From NCBI RefSeq assembly GCF_026236535.1, contig NZ_JAHTMW010000030.1, forward strand, positions 1 to 64,000: 64,000 nt of DNA. Reading direction: 5' to 3'. Both the position numbers and the translations under genes were made by a program. Each line of letters starts with the position of its first letter. Position 1 is the stretch's first letter. Source of the DNA: Streptomyces sp. SKN60 (GTDB lineage Bacteria > Actinomycetota > Actinomycetes > Streptomycetales > Streptomycetaceae). Below are positions 1-8,700 of the stretch, one piece after another. Under the pieces are notes generated by a model, which was given only the letters and a program-made list of their open reading frames with translations, ran no database searches and was not told the DNA's origin.

Positions 1-89
1 GTGATCTTCGCCTCCGCCAGCGCACGGACCGTCTCCCGGAGCATCTCGTGCTCCTCCGACGGACGATACAGATCGAAGTCCTTGGCCAT
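1..89 (-). CDS. Acyl-CoA dehydrogenase, N-terminal fragment
   Basis: Only the first 29 codons lie in the window; the gene continues off the left edge. The ATG is the complement of 87-89, with a GGGGAG-type ribosome site just upstream. The visible residues (MAKDFDLYRPSEEHEML, then RETVRALAEAKI) match the start of actinobacterial acyl-CoA dehydrogenases, where the first helices of the alpha-helical N-domain begin with a similar EEHEMLRETVR segment. The enzyme would oxidise acyl-CoA with FAD, usually in fatty acid or branched-chain amino acid breakdown. The catalytic Glu and FAD-binding region are not visible, so substrate class cannot be judged. An operator-like repeat cluster lies directly upstream. 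Confidence 0.7.
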   Translation of the reverse strand, partial: MAKDFDLYRPSEEHEMLRETVRALAEAKI

Positions 90-124
90 GGTCTGGGGCT
101 CCCCTAGCAACGCTCGTGGCAATG

Positions 125-173
125 ATGGCACTGAATGGCACTGAGTACCCTCAGCAAAACACACTCAGTGCCA
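125..173. promoter_or_regulatory. Operator-like repeat cluster upstream of acyl-CoA dehydrogenase
   Basis: The 10-bp unit ATGGCACTGA occurs twice in direct tandem (125-134 and 135-144). The second copy extends to TGGCACTGAGT (136-146), which forms a perfect 11-bp inverted repeat with ACTCAGTGCCA (163-173) across a 16-bp spacer. It lies 36-84 bp upstream of the leftward acyl-CoA dehydrogenase start. This arrangement is what a dimeric repressor, such as TetR-type regulators of fatty acid genes, would bind. The regulator itself is not in view. Confidence 0.5.
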
Positions 174-223
174 TGATGCTAGTGGCTTCGGTGCGACATG
201 CCCGACAGCAGGACCGACAGCAG

Positions 224-270
224 ACACGACGGCCCCGGCCGGGGGCGCACCCCGGCCGGAGCCGTCGTGT
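224..270 (-). terminator. Hairpin terminator of the doxX-like gene
   Basis: ACACGACGGC (224-233) pairs with GCCGTCGTGT (261-270), and the stem continues inward through CCCGGCCGGGG/CCCCGGCCGG around a GCGCA loop. It sits about 30 bp past the stop codon of the leftward DoxX gene. It lacks a clear U-run, as is common for Streptomyces terminators. Confidence 0.7.
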
Positions 271-301
271 CTTCTCTGCTAGGGCTGCCGCACCGGGACG
301 C

Positions 302-784
302 TCAGCCCTTCGGCCGGGTCGTCACCACCACCGCCCCCGCGAGCAGCACCACGTTCTTCACCACGAACTCGCCGATCATCGTCAGGAGCAGCGGGTTCGC
401 GTGGTCGAAGGCCACCTGCGGGGTGAGCAGCAGGACCAGGAAGGTGCCCAGGAGGTGGCCGGCCAGGACCGGGAGCAGCAGCTGCTGGGCGCGGGCGCTG
501 AGCAGCCAGACGCCCAGGGCGATCTCGGCCCAGCCGAGGGCGGGGACGAACCAGGTACCGGTGTCGAAGGGGATGACGTCGACGACGAGCTGGGCGGCCG
601 GGCTCTGCCCGATCACCTTCAGGACGCCGAACCAGACGAAGACGCCGCCCAGGCCCACCCGCAGCAGCACCAGGCCGTAGCGGTGCAGCCGCGGCGCGAG
701 GCGGTCGAAGAAGGCGGTGAGGGGCGGGGCGGCAGGGGGCGCCGAGGCTGAGGTCTGCGGTCTGATCTGCGAGGAAACGGACAT
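302..784 (-). CDS. DoxX family membrane protein
   Basis: The 160-residue protein has four hydrophobic segments. The first carries the family-like segment RVGLGGVFVWFGVLKVIG, followed by GWAEIALGVWLL and a C-terminal pair of hydrophobic helices. This is the size and layout of DoxX/DoxD-like inner membrane proteins; some family members work with oxidoreductases or in redox stress, but none of that is proven here. The start chosen is the ATG at 784 (MSVSSQIRPQ). The open frame continues 80 codons further upstream, but that extension is Arg/Pro/Gly-rich and looks non-coding. The gene is monocistronic, with a strong hairpin after it and a long intergenic region before it. Confidence 0.7.
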   Translation of the reverse strand: MSVSSQIRPQTSASAPPAAPPLTAFFDRLAPRLHRYGLVLLRVGLGGVFVWFGVLKVIGQSPAAQLVVDVIPFDTGTWFVPALGWAEIALGVWLLSARAQQLLLPVLAGHLLGTFLVLLLTPQVAFDHANPLLLTMIGEFVVKNVVLLAGAVVVTTRPKG

Positions 785-1507
785 GCGCGGCCACTCCAGA
801 CGGATCGGTGCGGGATCGTGAGGTCTTGCCGGACGGGATTGCGAGGGTGCGGTCACCGGTCCGGCGGCCGGCGGCCCGCGGCGCTCGCCCCCGAGACGGG
901 GCGGCCGGAGGTGGCCGGGATGACCGGGCGGACCCGAGTCCTCGGGTCGGCGGTGCGCGTGCAGATGTCCTGCGGTGCCAGGCGGTCGGGCCCCGCCCGC
1001 TGAGCGGGCGACGGGGCGGGCCACGGGCGGTGAGCGCGGCCGGGGTCGGTCCGGGCGGCGGAGCCGGCCCCCGAGGACGTGCCGCCGCCCCGGGAACCGG
1101 GATCTGGGCCTGTCCGGCGGATGAGGGCCGGACGGGCCCAGGTGCCGAATCTCCGCGGCACGGCGTACCCGGCCGTACGGACCGGCGGTGCCTGGCGTCC
1201 CCTCACGCTAGCCACTCGCCCCGGCCCCCGCCCCGGCCCATCGCTTCCTTGCATGCCTCCGATGGAAGAAGCCGATAGGCCGTTGCCCCGCGCGATCAAT
1301 TCTCGCCAGCCTGAGGACTGTTCGAGCTTGTGTTTGATCCGCGATCCGAACGATCCGACCGATTTCCGGCGCCCAGATCGACCCGATGGACCCGTCCCAC
1401 CAGCTCCGCCCCGGTCCGCCCCCGATCCGACCGATCCGGGATCCGTCCGATCCGTGATCCGCACCGTCCGCATCCGGCCCGCACCGCACGCGAAGGAAAG
1501 ACAAGGG
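785..1507. other. Long divergent intergenic region with GATCCG cluster
   Basis: About 720 bp separate the leftward doxX-like gene from the rightward haloperoxidase gene. I see no convincing gene: the open frames are biased toward Arg, Gly and Pro, with no ribosome sites. The part nearest the haloperoxidase (1336-1461) holds eight copies of GATCCG in two groups (1336, 1343, 1352; 1424, 1433, 1440, 1449, 1456), spaced alternately about 7 and 9 bp apart. The region probably contains promoters for both flanking genes, but no clear -35/-10 pair was identified. Confidence 0.5.
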
Positions 1508-3052
1508 ATGTCTCAGCGACCCGTCTCCACCGACCCCGCCACCCCCACGCCGTTCACCCGGCGCCGGGTGCTCACCGCCTCCGCCGCCGCGGCCGGCGCC
1601 TTCGCGCTCGCCTCCGGCGGGACCGCCTGGGCCGCCGCGGCCCCGACGACGCGGTTCGAGGCGGAGACCCGCACCGGCCGCCGGGCGCCCGGCGCGGTCG
1701 CCGAGCCCACCGTCGTGGTCCGCTGGAACCAGGCCACCATGGACGCGATCCTCGGCCGCTACCAGGCCGTCGGCAACCGCTTCGGCCCCGCCACCGTCAA
1801 CGCCCGCATCCTCGCCGTCGTCCACAACTGCATCTACGACGCCTGGGCCTGCTACGACCGGGTCGCCTCCGGCACCCGCTTCGGCGGCGCGCTGCGCCGG
1901 CCCCGCTCCGAGCGCACCCTCGACAACAAGAACGAGGCCGTCAGCTACGCCGCGCACCTCGCGCTCCTGGAGTTCTTCCCGGAGTACAAGGTCGCCATCG
2001 ACTCCATGCTGAGCAGCCTCGGCTACGACCCCGAGCTGACCAGCCCGCGCCGCTACAGCCCCGCCTGGATAGGCCTCCGCACCGCACAGGCCGTCCTGGA
2101 CTACCGCCACGGCGACGGCGCCAACCAGCTCGGCACCCCGCCGTACGCGGACACCACCGGCTACCAGCCGAAGAACCCGCCGCAGACCGCCGGCGCCTTC
2201 GACCCGTCGATCGTCGTCTCGCCCGAGCACTGGTCCCCGCTGATCGTCGGCGGCAAGCTGCAGAAGTACCTCACGCCGCAGTTCGCCGTGATGAAGCCCT
2301 TCGCGCTCAGCCGCCCCGACCAGTTCACGGTGCCCGCGCCGCCCGCGTACCCCTCGATCCGGATGACCGCCGCCATCGAGGAACTCCTCGACATCAGCGC
2401 CCATCTGACGGACGAGCAGAAGTGCATCGCCGAGTTCTGGCTGAACGACGACGTCACCCCGCCCGGCGCCCAGCAGATGTGGGGCCGCTTCGTGTCCGCC
2501 CGTGACGGCCACGACATCGACCAGGACGCCAAGCTGTTCTTCGGCCTCAACATGGCCGAGTGCGACGCCGCCATCGGCTCCTGGGCGGTCAAGCTCGACT
2601 ACGACTTCGCCCGCCCCTCCACCCTCATCCCGTACGACCAGCGCGGCCGCCAGGTGACCGTCTGGGGCGGCCCCGGGCAGGGCACCGTCACCATGGACGG
2701 GGTGAACTGGCAGGCGTACGTCGCCGTGCCGCCGTTCCCGGCCACCGTCTCCGGCCACAGCACCTTCTCCGGCGCCGCCGCCGAGTTCCTGCGCCGCTTC
2801 ACCGGTACCGACTCCTTCGGCGACTCCTTCCGCTTCAAGGCCGGCACCTCCACCGTCGAGCCCGGACTCACCCCGCACACCGATGTCGTCCTGACCTGGC
2901 CGACCTTCAGCGAGGCCGCCCGCCAGGCCGGCATCTCCCGGGTGTACGGCGGCATGCACTGGAGCTTCGACAACGAGCCCGGCATCGAGATGGGCCACCA
3001 GATCGGCACGGTCGTGCACCGGCAGGCCATGCACTACTTCAACGGTTGTTGA
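1508..3052 (+). CDS. Vanadium-dependent haloperoxidase, Tat-exported
   Basis: The 514-residue protein starts at the ATG at 1508, about 8 bp after AAGGAAAG. The N-terminus has a twin-arginine signal (TRRRVLTASAAAAGAFALA, ending in a TAWA-type cleavage region), so export is folded and Tat-dependent. All three vanadate-site motifs are present: Lys362-x6-Arg369-Pro, VSGHS with His417, and Ser-Arg478-x5-His484-x3-Asp488. In family knowledge the last His ligates vanadate and the SGH His is the acid/base. The enzyme uses H2O2 to oxidise halides. PAP2-type acid phosphatases share the fold, but the length and overall layout fit vanadium haloperoxidase. The following HPP gene begins 11 bp after its stop, suggesting co-transcription. 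Confidence 0.85.
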   Translation: MSQRPVSTDPATPTPFTRRRVLTASAAAAGAFALASGGTAWAAAAPTTRFEAETRTGRRAPGAVAEPTVVVRWNQATMDAILGRYQAVGNRFGPATVNARILAVVHNCIYDAWACYDRVASGTRFGGALRRPRSERTLDNKNEAVSYAAHLALLEFFPEYKVAIDSMLSSLGYDPELTSPRRYSPAWIGLRTAQAVLDYRHGDGANQLGTPPYADTTGYQPKNPPQTAGAFDPSIVVSPEHWSPLIVGGKLQKYLTPQFAVMKPFALSRPDQFTVPAPPAYPSIRMTAAIEELLDISAHLTDEQKCIAEFWLNDDVTPPGAQQMWGRFVSARDGHDIDQDAKLFFGLNMAECDAAIGSWAVKLDYDFARPSTLIPYDQRGRQVTVWGGPGQGTVTMDGVNWQAYVAVPPFPATVSGHSTFSGAAAEFLRRFTGTDSFGDSFRFKAGTSTVEPGLTPHTDVVLTWPTFSEAARQAGISRVYGGMHWSFDNEPGIEMGHQIGTVVHRQAMHYFNGC

Positions 3053-3063
3053 GGAGCGAGCAC

Positions 3064-3600
3064 GTGAGCAACCAGACCCCGACCCAGACCCCGGCCCCGG
3101 CGCCCGCCGCGGCCAAGGGCGGCAGCGGCGCCCCGCCGTTCCCTGGCGCCAAGCCCGCCCTGCTCGGCACCCTCGCCACCGTCGTCTCCCTGGTCGTCCT
3201 CGTGGCGCTCGGCGAGGCCACCGGCCATCTGCTGATGATCGCCCCGCTGGCGGCCACCGCGATGATCGTCTGCTCCACCCCGGCGCTGCCGCCCGCGCAG
3301 CCCCGCAACGTGGTCCTCGGCCAGATCGGATCCGGCGTCCTCGGCCTCGCCGCCGTCGCGCTCTTCGGGCACTCCCTGTGGGTCGCGGCCGTCGCCGCCG
3401 GCCTCAGCGTCGGCCTGATGCTGGTGCTGCGCGCCGTGCACGCGCCGGCCGCCGCGACCGCCGTCCTCGCCGTGCTCCAGGACCCGAAGCCGGTCACCTT
3501 CCTCGTCCTGCTCGGCATCGGCAGCGTGCTGCTCGTGCTGCTCGGCCTGATCGCCTCCAAGGCCGGCGTGATCGCCAAGTACCCGACCTACTGGTGGTGA
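3064..3600 (+). CDS. HPP family integral membrane protein
   Basis: The 178-residue protein starts at GTG 3064, a few bases after GGAGCG, right behind the haloperoxidase stop. After a Pro/Ala-rich N-tail of about 35 residues come four hydrophobic segments. The family signature region appears as RAVHAPAAATAVLAVLQDP, a variant of the HPP-containing segment (HAP in place of HPP). HPP proteins are four-helix membrane proteins; plant and cyanobacterial members have been linked to nitrite transport, but the substrate here is unknown. It precedes a rhodanese gene by 5 bp and is likely in the same operon. Confidence 0.75.
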   Translation: MSNQTPTQTPAPAPAAAKGGSGAPPFPGAKPALLGTLATVVSLVVLVALGEATGHLLMIAPLAATAMIVCSTPALPPAQPRNVVLGQIGSGVLGLAAVALFGHSLWVAAVAAGLSVGLMLVLRAVHAPAAATAVLAVLQDPKPVTFLVLLGIGSVLLVLLGLIASKAGVIAKYPTYWW

Positions 3601-3605
3601 ACCCG

Positions 3606-4532
3606 ATGAACCGCGAGAGCCTGCTCGTCAGCACGGAACGCCTCCAGGAGCACCTGAAGGACCCCGCCGGCACCGCCGCACTCGTCCTCGTCGAGATCAC
3701 CGACGGCGGCAACGACGGCGGCGGCCGCCCCGGCCGCATCCCCGGCGCGGTCCGCATCGACTGGACCGGCGACCTCCAGGACCCGGTACGGCGCGACCTC
3801 ATCGGCCCGGAGGCCTTCGCGGCCCTCCTCGGCCGGCACGGCATCTCCGAGGACGACACCGTCGTCTTCTACAGCGGCAACAACAACTGGTGGGCCGCGG
3901 CGGGCTATTGGCAGTTCCGCCTGTACGGGCACCGGGAGCTGCGGATCCTCGACGGCGGGCGCGCCCGCTGGGAGGCGATCGGCGGCGCGCTGACCACCGA
4001 GGCGCCCGAACGCCCCGCGACCACGTACCCGGTACCGGCCGGCGCCGACGAGACGATCCGCGCCCGCCGCGAGGACATGCTCGACCACATCGGCCGCCGC
4101 ACCCTGCTCGACGTGCGCTCCCTGGAGGAGTACCTCGGGCACACGAACACCCCGCCCGGAGTGCCCGACGACATCGGCGTGCGCTGCGGCCACGCCCTGT
4201 CCGCCGAGCACATCCCCTGGCACACCGCCATCCACGCCGACGGCACATTCCGCGGCGAGGAGGAGCTCAGGGCGGCCTACGGCGCCCTGAACGCCGAGGC
4301 CCCGACCGTCCTCTACTGCAGGGTCGGCTGGCGCTCCGCGCACAGCTGGTTCGTGCTTCACGAGCTGCTCGGCATGAGCGACGTGCGCAACTACGACGGC
4401 GCGTGGCGGGAGTTCGGCTCCCTCATCGGCGCGCCGATCGTCAAGGGCCCGCAGCAGTGGGGCCCCGACCCCATCCCGTCCGTCGTCCCCCAGCGAGCCG
4501 CCGCCGATACGGAGGTCCCCACCCGTGCCTGA
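3606..4532 (+). CDS. Tandem-domain sulfurtransferase (rhodanese)
   Basis: The 308-residue protein has two rhodanese domains. The N-terminal one (about 5-140) keeps the structural motifs (RIPGAVRIDW, YSGNNNWWAAAGYW) but has no active Cys. The C-terminal one (about 155-290) has the catalytic loop LYCRVGWRSAHSW with Cys238. Family function is transfer of sulfane sulfur from thiosulfate or mercaptopyruvate to a thiophilic acceptor. The CRVGWRS loop differs from the CRxGxTA loop of 3-mercaptopyruvate and thiosulfate sulfurtransferases, so the donor is unclear. The start ATG at 3606 follows the HPP stop by 5 bp, and its end overlaps the cupin gene by 8 bp, so the three genes are translationally coupled. 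Confidence 0.85.
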   Translation: MNRESLLVSTERLQEHLKDPAGTAALVLVEITDGGNDGGGRPGRIPGAVRIDWTGDLQDPVRRDLIGPEAFAALLGRHGISEDDTVVFYSGNNNWWAAAGYWQFRLYGHRELRILDGGRARWEAIGGALTTEAPERPATTYPVPAGADETIRARREDMLDHIGRRTLLDVRSLEEYLGHTNTPPGVPDDIGVRCGHALSAEHIPWHTAIHADGTFRGEEELRAAYGALNAEAPTVLYCRVGWRSAHSWFVLHELLGMSDVRNYDGAWREFGSLIGAPIVKGPQQWGPDPIPSVVPQRAAADTEVPTRA

Positions 4533-4941
4533 CGTCACCGTCTTCCGCGATGTGCTGCGCAACGGCTTCGAGCAGACCGACCTGCCCTGGGTGCCGTGGA
4601 CCGAACCCGGCCGCGAGGGCGTGGAGTTCGTGGTCCTGTGGGGCCCCGGGCACGCCGGCGAGGAGGACTCCGCCTCGCTGCTGCTCCGCTTCCCGCCCGG
4701 CGCGCACGGCGACTTCCACGAGCACCTGGGGCACGAGCTGATGCTGGTGCTCGACGGCACGCTCGACCACAGCGACGGGCGCCGCTTCCACCGCGGCGAC
4801 CTCGTGATCGAGGAGCCGGGCACCCGGCACCAGATGTCCAGCGCCACCGGCTGCACGGTCCTCGCGGTCCGCGCCCGCCCGGCCTCCCCGCGCACGCCCC
4901 ACGAGGGCGAGATCACCACCGGCGTCGGCGCCGGCGCCTGA
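4525..4941 (+). CDS. Cupin domain protein
   Basis: The 138-residue protein is a single small beta-barrel cupin. Motif 1 is visible as GDFHEHLGHELMLVLDG, with metal-ligand candidates His-x-His and Glu, and motif 2 is close to EEPGTRHQM. The shape resembles the ChrR-type cupins that sense or detoxify, but there is no anti-sigma N-domain. GTG at 4525 overlaps the rhodanese stop by 8 bp, preceded by GGAGG at 4511-4515. A dioxygenase acting on a thiol or an enzyme of the neighbouring pathway is possible; no substrate can be read from the sequence. A hairpin follows the stop. Confidence 0.75.
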   Translation: MPDVTVFRDVLRNGFEQTDLPWVPWTEPGREGVEFVVLWGPGHAGEEDSASLLLRFPPGAHGDFHEHLGHELMLVLDGTLDHSDGRRFHRGDLVIEEPGTRHQMSSATGCTVLAVRARPASPRTPHEGEITTGVGAGA

Positions 4942-4955
4942 CACCGACGGCCGCG

Positions 4956-4982
4956 CGCGGACCGGTCCCCGTCCGGTCCGCG
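4956..4982 (+). terminator. Candidate hairpin terminator after the cupin gene
   Basis: CGCGGACCGG (4956-4965) and CCGGTCCGCG (4973-4982) form a perfect 10-bp stem with a 7-nt loop, 14 bp beyond the cupin stop. There is no U-tract. If active it separates the HPP-rhodanese-cupin unit from the mutase genes. Confidence 0.45.
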
Positions 4983-5312
4983 ACCGGCCCCTGCCGGGGG
5001 CTCGCGGCCCCCACCGCCCGCGAGGGCGGCGACCCCTCCCGTACCGCTGCACCGTGCCGTACGGGCCTCCCCGTGGCCCGTACGAACGCACTGCACGAAC
5101 GCACCCGCACGCACCCGCGCGCCGCGCCCCCCGTCGCGGCCGCCCCCGCCCGCCACCGGCCGTACCCGCCGGTGGCCGCGGCTCCCGGGGCCGTACGCGC
5201 CGATTCCCCGCCGGCGCCGCCCCATGGCCCCACGCCGCCCCCGTCGCCGTACCGCCACGCCCGGGCTCGCCCCCTTCCGCATCCGCATCCGCACCGTCAC
5301 TGGAGACACGCC
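4983..5312 (+). other. Intergenic leader of the mutase operon
   Basis: This 330-bp GC-rich stretch holds no gene that I trust. It contains a perfect inverted repeat, CGTACGGGCC (5058-5067) and GGCCCGTACG (5075-5084), with a 7-nt loop, and a direct repeat ACGAACGCAC at 5082-5091 and 5096-5105. The last 17 bases before the ATG (TCACTGGAGACACGCC region) include the ribosome site GGAG and bear a loose resemblance to a B12 box, but I cannot build a cobalamin riboswitch around it. Confidence 0.4.
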
Positions 5313-5786
5313 ATGCAAAGTCTGCACAGTCCCGAGCCGTCCCGCCGGGTGCTCCTCACCACGGGGTCCTCGGACGCGCACACCTGGAATCTGGTGCACC
5401 TTCAGCTGTTCCTGGAGGAGCACGGGCACTCGGTGCTCAACCTGGGGCCCTGCGTGCCCGAGCGGCTGCTCGTGGACACCGCGCGGATGACCAGCCCCGA
5501 CCTCGTCGTGCTCTCCTCGGTCAACGGCCACGGGCACCAGGACGGCCTGCGCGCCGCCCGGGCGCTGCGCGAGGACGCCGACACCCGGGAGATCCCGATG
5601 GTGATCGGCGGACTGCTCGGCATCTCGCCCGAAGGCGCCGAGGAGCGCACCGCCGAACTCCTCGCGGCGGGCTACGACGCCGTGTACCCGGACGGCACCG
5701 CGCCCACCGCGCTGCTCGCCCGGCTCGGCCGGCTCGAGGAATCCGGCGGGACGAGAGGCGCGTGTACCGGGCGGGCCGCGGCGTGA
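5313..5786 (+). CDS. Cobalamin-binding small subunit of a glutamate-mutase-type enzyme
   Basis: The 157-residue single-domain protein matches the B12-binding S component of glutamate (methylaspartate) mutase. The cobalt-ligand loop appears near residue 17 as TGSSDAHTWNLV: Asp and His of the DxHxxG motif are present, but the Gly is Asn. Downstream are LSSVNGHG (the SxL/SSL region) and VIGGLLG (the GG motif), as in base-off/His-on B12 proteins. Start ATG 5313 is preceded by GGAG at 5302-5305. Its stop overlaps the GTG of the large subunit (GTGA), so the two subunits are translationally coupled, as expected for a heterodimeric mutase. Confidence 0.85.
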   Translation: MQSLHSPEPSRRVLLTTGSSDAHTWNLVHLQLFLEEHGHSVLNLGPCVPERLLVDTARMTSPDLVVLSSVNGHGHQDGLRAARALREDADTREIPMVIGGLLGISPEGAEERTAELLAAGYDAVYPDGTAPTALLARLGRLEESGGTRGACTGRAAA

Positions 5787-8700
5787 CCCTTCCCGACCGG
5801 CACCCGCCGCACCCGCACCCGCATCCGCCTTCACCGCAGGCGCAGCCCGTACCCGGCCCGAACCCCGGCCCGGGCGCGAACCCGGGCCCCGCCCCGTACG
5901 CCCCCGGTGACCTGGGCGCCTTCGTCCAGGAGGCCGCCGCGGCCGGCGAGCTCGTCGTCCAGCCCCGCATGGGCATGGTCTCCCCGGAGGAGATGGCCGC
6001 CGGCGTCGCCGCCGTCGCCGCGCTGCCCGAGCGGACCGTCGCCACCCTCACCATCGACAGCTACACCCGGGTCGGCGACCACGCCGCCGCCACCGCCGCC
6101 CTGCGCACCGGGCGGCCGCTGAACGGCTTCCCGATCGTCAGCCACGGGCCCAGGACCGCCGCCCGGACCGCCGCGGCCGCCGGCCGCCGCACCCCGGTGC
6201 AGGTCCGGCACGGCTCCGCCGACCCGATGGCCATCTTCCGCACCATGGCCGCCGCCGGGCTCTCCGCCAGCGAGGGCGGCCCCGTCTCGTACTGCCTGCC
6301 CTACGGCCGCACCCCGCTCGCCGAGTCCGTCGCCGCCTGGCGGGACTCCGTGCAGTTCCTTGCCGAGGAGAGCCGCGCCCAGGGCCGGCGCGCCCATCTG
6401 GAGTCCTTCGGCGGCTGTCTGCTCGGGCAGCTGTGCCCGCCGTCGATGCTGGTCGCCGTCTCCGTCCTGGAGTGCCTGTTCTTCGCGCAGAACGGCGCCA
6501 CCAGCGTCTCCCTGTCGTACGCGCAGCAGACCCACCCGCTGCAGGACGCCGGGGCGCTCGCCGCGCTGCGGCAGCTCGCCGACGAGCTGCTCCCGCCGAG
6601 CGTGGACCGGCACGTCGTCCTCTACACGTACATGGGCGTCTATCCGCGCACCGTGCCCGGCGCCCGGCTGCTGCTGCGCCGCAGCGCCGAACTCGCCGTG
6701 CTCGGCGGGGCGCAGCGGCTCATCGTGAAGACCGAGACGGAGGCGCACCGCATCCCGTCGGTCGCGGAGAACCTGACCGCCCTGTCGGTCGCCGCCGACG
6801 CGGCCAGGACCGCACGGCAGCGGGCGGCGCGCGGCGCCGGGCAGACCGCCGTGGGCGACGCCGAGGAGATCCTCGCCGAGGCCCGCGCCCTGGTCGGCGC
6901 GGTCCGGGCGCTCTCCGACGATCTGGGCCTCGCGCTCCTGAAGGCCTTCGACCGCGGGCTGCTCGACGTGCCGTTCTGCCTCCACCCGGACAACCGGGGC
7001 GAGGCCCGCTCGGCGGTCGCGCCGGACGGGCGGCTCCAGTGGACCGACCTGGGGGCGCTGCCGCTGCTCACCACCAGCCGGAGGACCACCCCGATGACCT
7101 CGCGCCAGCTCTCCGGCATGCTCGGCCGGGTCTCGCGGGAGCACGACCTGGCCGCGGAGACCGCTCCGCCGCCGGAGCCGGCTCCGCTGGACACCCCGCG
7201 CTGCCTGGCCGATCCGGTCGCCGAACCGCTGCGGATCGCCTTCGTGGGCATGGGCCCGCGCGGCCTGTCCGTCCTGGAGCGGCTCGCGGCCCGGTGCGCG
7301 GAGCGGCCGCCGGCGCGCCGCATCGAGGTGTTCGCGATCGATCCGCACGAGGCGGGGGCCGGGCGGATCTGGCGGACGGACCAGTCGCCGTGGTTCCTGA
7401 TGAACACCGCGGCGCAGGAGGTCACCATGTTCTCCGGCCCGGCCGACGACGGCCCGCACCGGCCCGGCGCCGGACCCTCGCTCGGCGAGTGGTGGACCGA
7501 GCACGACCCGGCGCGCGCCGAGCCGCAGGGCTATGCGCCGCGCGCGGTCTACGGCCGCTATCTGCGCTATGTGATGCGGCGGATCGAGGAGACCCTGCCG
7601 CCCTGCCTCACCGTGCACCAGGTGCCCGCCCGGGTGATCTGCGCGGACCGGGGCGCGCCGGGGGAGCCGTACCGGCTGCGGCTCGACCGCGGCGACGTGC
7701 TCACCGTCGACCGGATGCTGCTCGCCACCGGCCACCCGGTGAACGAGCTCGACGCGCAGCAGCGCGACTGGCGCCGGTTCGCCCGCGAGCACGGCACCCC
7801 GGCCCGCCCGCTGCGCTACATCGCGGGCGGCTCCGCCAACGAGATGCCGCTCGCCGACATCCCGGCCGGCGCGAGCGTCGGCGTCATCGGCATGGGTCTC
7901 ACCTTCTACGACGTGCTCGCCGAACTCACCCTCGGGCGCGGCGGCGTGTTCACCGACGGCGGCGACGGGCTGCTCTACCTGCCCAGCGGGAAGGAGCCGC
8001 GGATCCTCACCGGCTCACGGGCCGGCGTGCCGCTGCTCACCCGGGGCGTCAACCAGAAGGGGCCAGAACACCGGTACCGGCCGGTGCTTTTCACGCCCGC
8101 CCGGATGGCGCGGCTGCGCGCCGAGCACGCGCCGCTCGACTTCGAGCGGCTGGTGCTGCCCTGGCTGCTCGCCGAGGTGAACCTGGTGCTGCTCGCCACC
8201 CGGATCCGGCAGGTCCACGGTCCGGACGCGGCACGGGAGTTCACCGAGCGGGCCGAGGAAGCCCTCGCCCTGGTCCCGGACCAGGACGTGCTGCGCGGAC
8301 TCGCCGCCGGCTACCGGATCGACCCGCAGCCGCTGACCGGACTCGACGCGCTCGCCCGGCCGTTCCACGGCTGCCGCTTCGGCTCGCCGGCCGAGTTCCA
8401 CAAGGTGCTCACCGAGTGGCTGCGCGCCGACCTGGGCGACGCGCGGCTCGGCAACGCGGACGGGCCGATGAAGGCGGCGGCGGACGTGCTGCGGGACGTC
8501 CGGCAGACCATCCGCGAGGTGGTCGACTTCGGCGGGCTCACCCCCGCCTCGCACGCCTGGTTCCTGGCCGAGTTCGGGCCGGTGGCGGCGATGGTGTCGA
8601 CCGGACCGCCGCAGCTGCGCTCCGAGCAGTTCCTCGCGCTGCTCGCCGCCGGGGTGCTCGAACCGGTCGGCCCGGGCGTGCGGTTCGGCACGGACCCGGT

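Noticed and set aside
302..1024. 240-codon version of the DoxX gene
   Set aside because: The first 80 codons are Arg/Pro-rich with no homology to DoxX; the ATG at 784 fits the family.
5296..5312. B12-box-like sequence before the mutase small subunit
   Set aside because: TCACTGGAGACACGCC only loosely resembles the box, its GGAG is already the ribosome site, and no pairing consistent with a cobalamin riboswitch could be drawn upstream.
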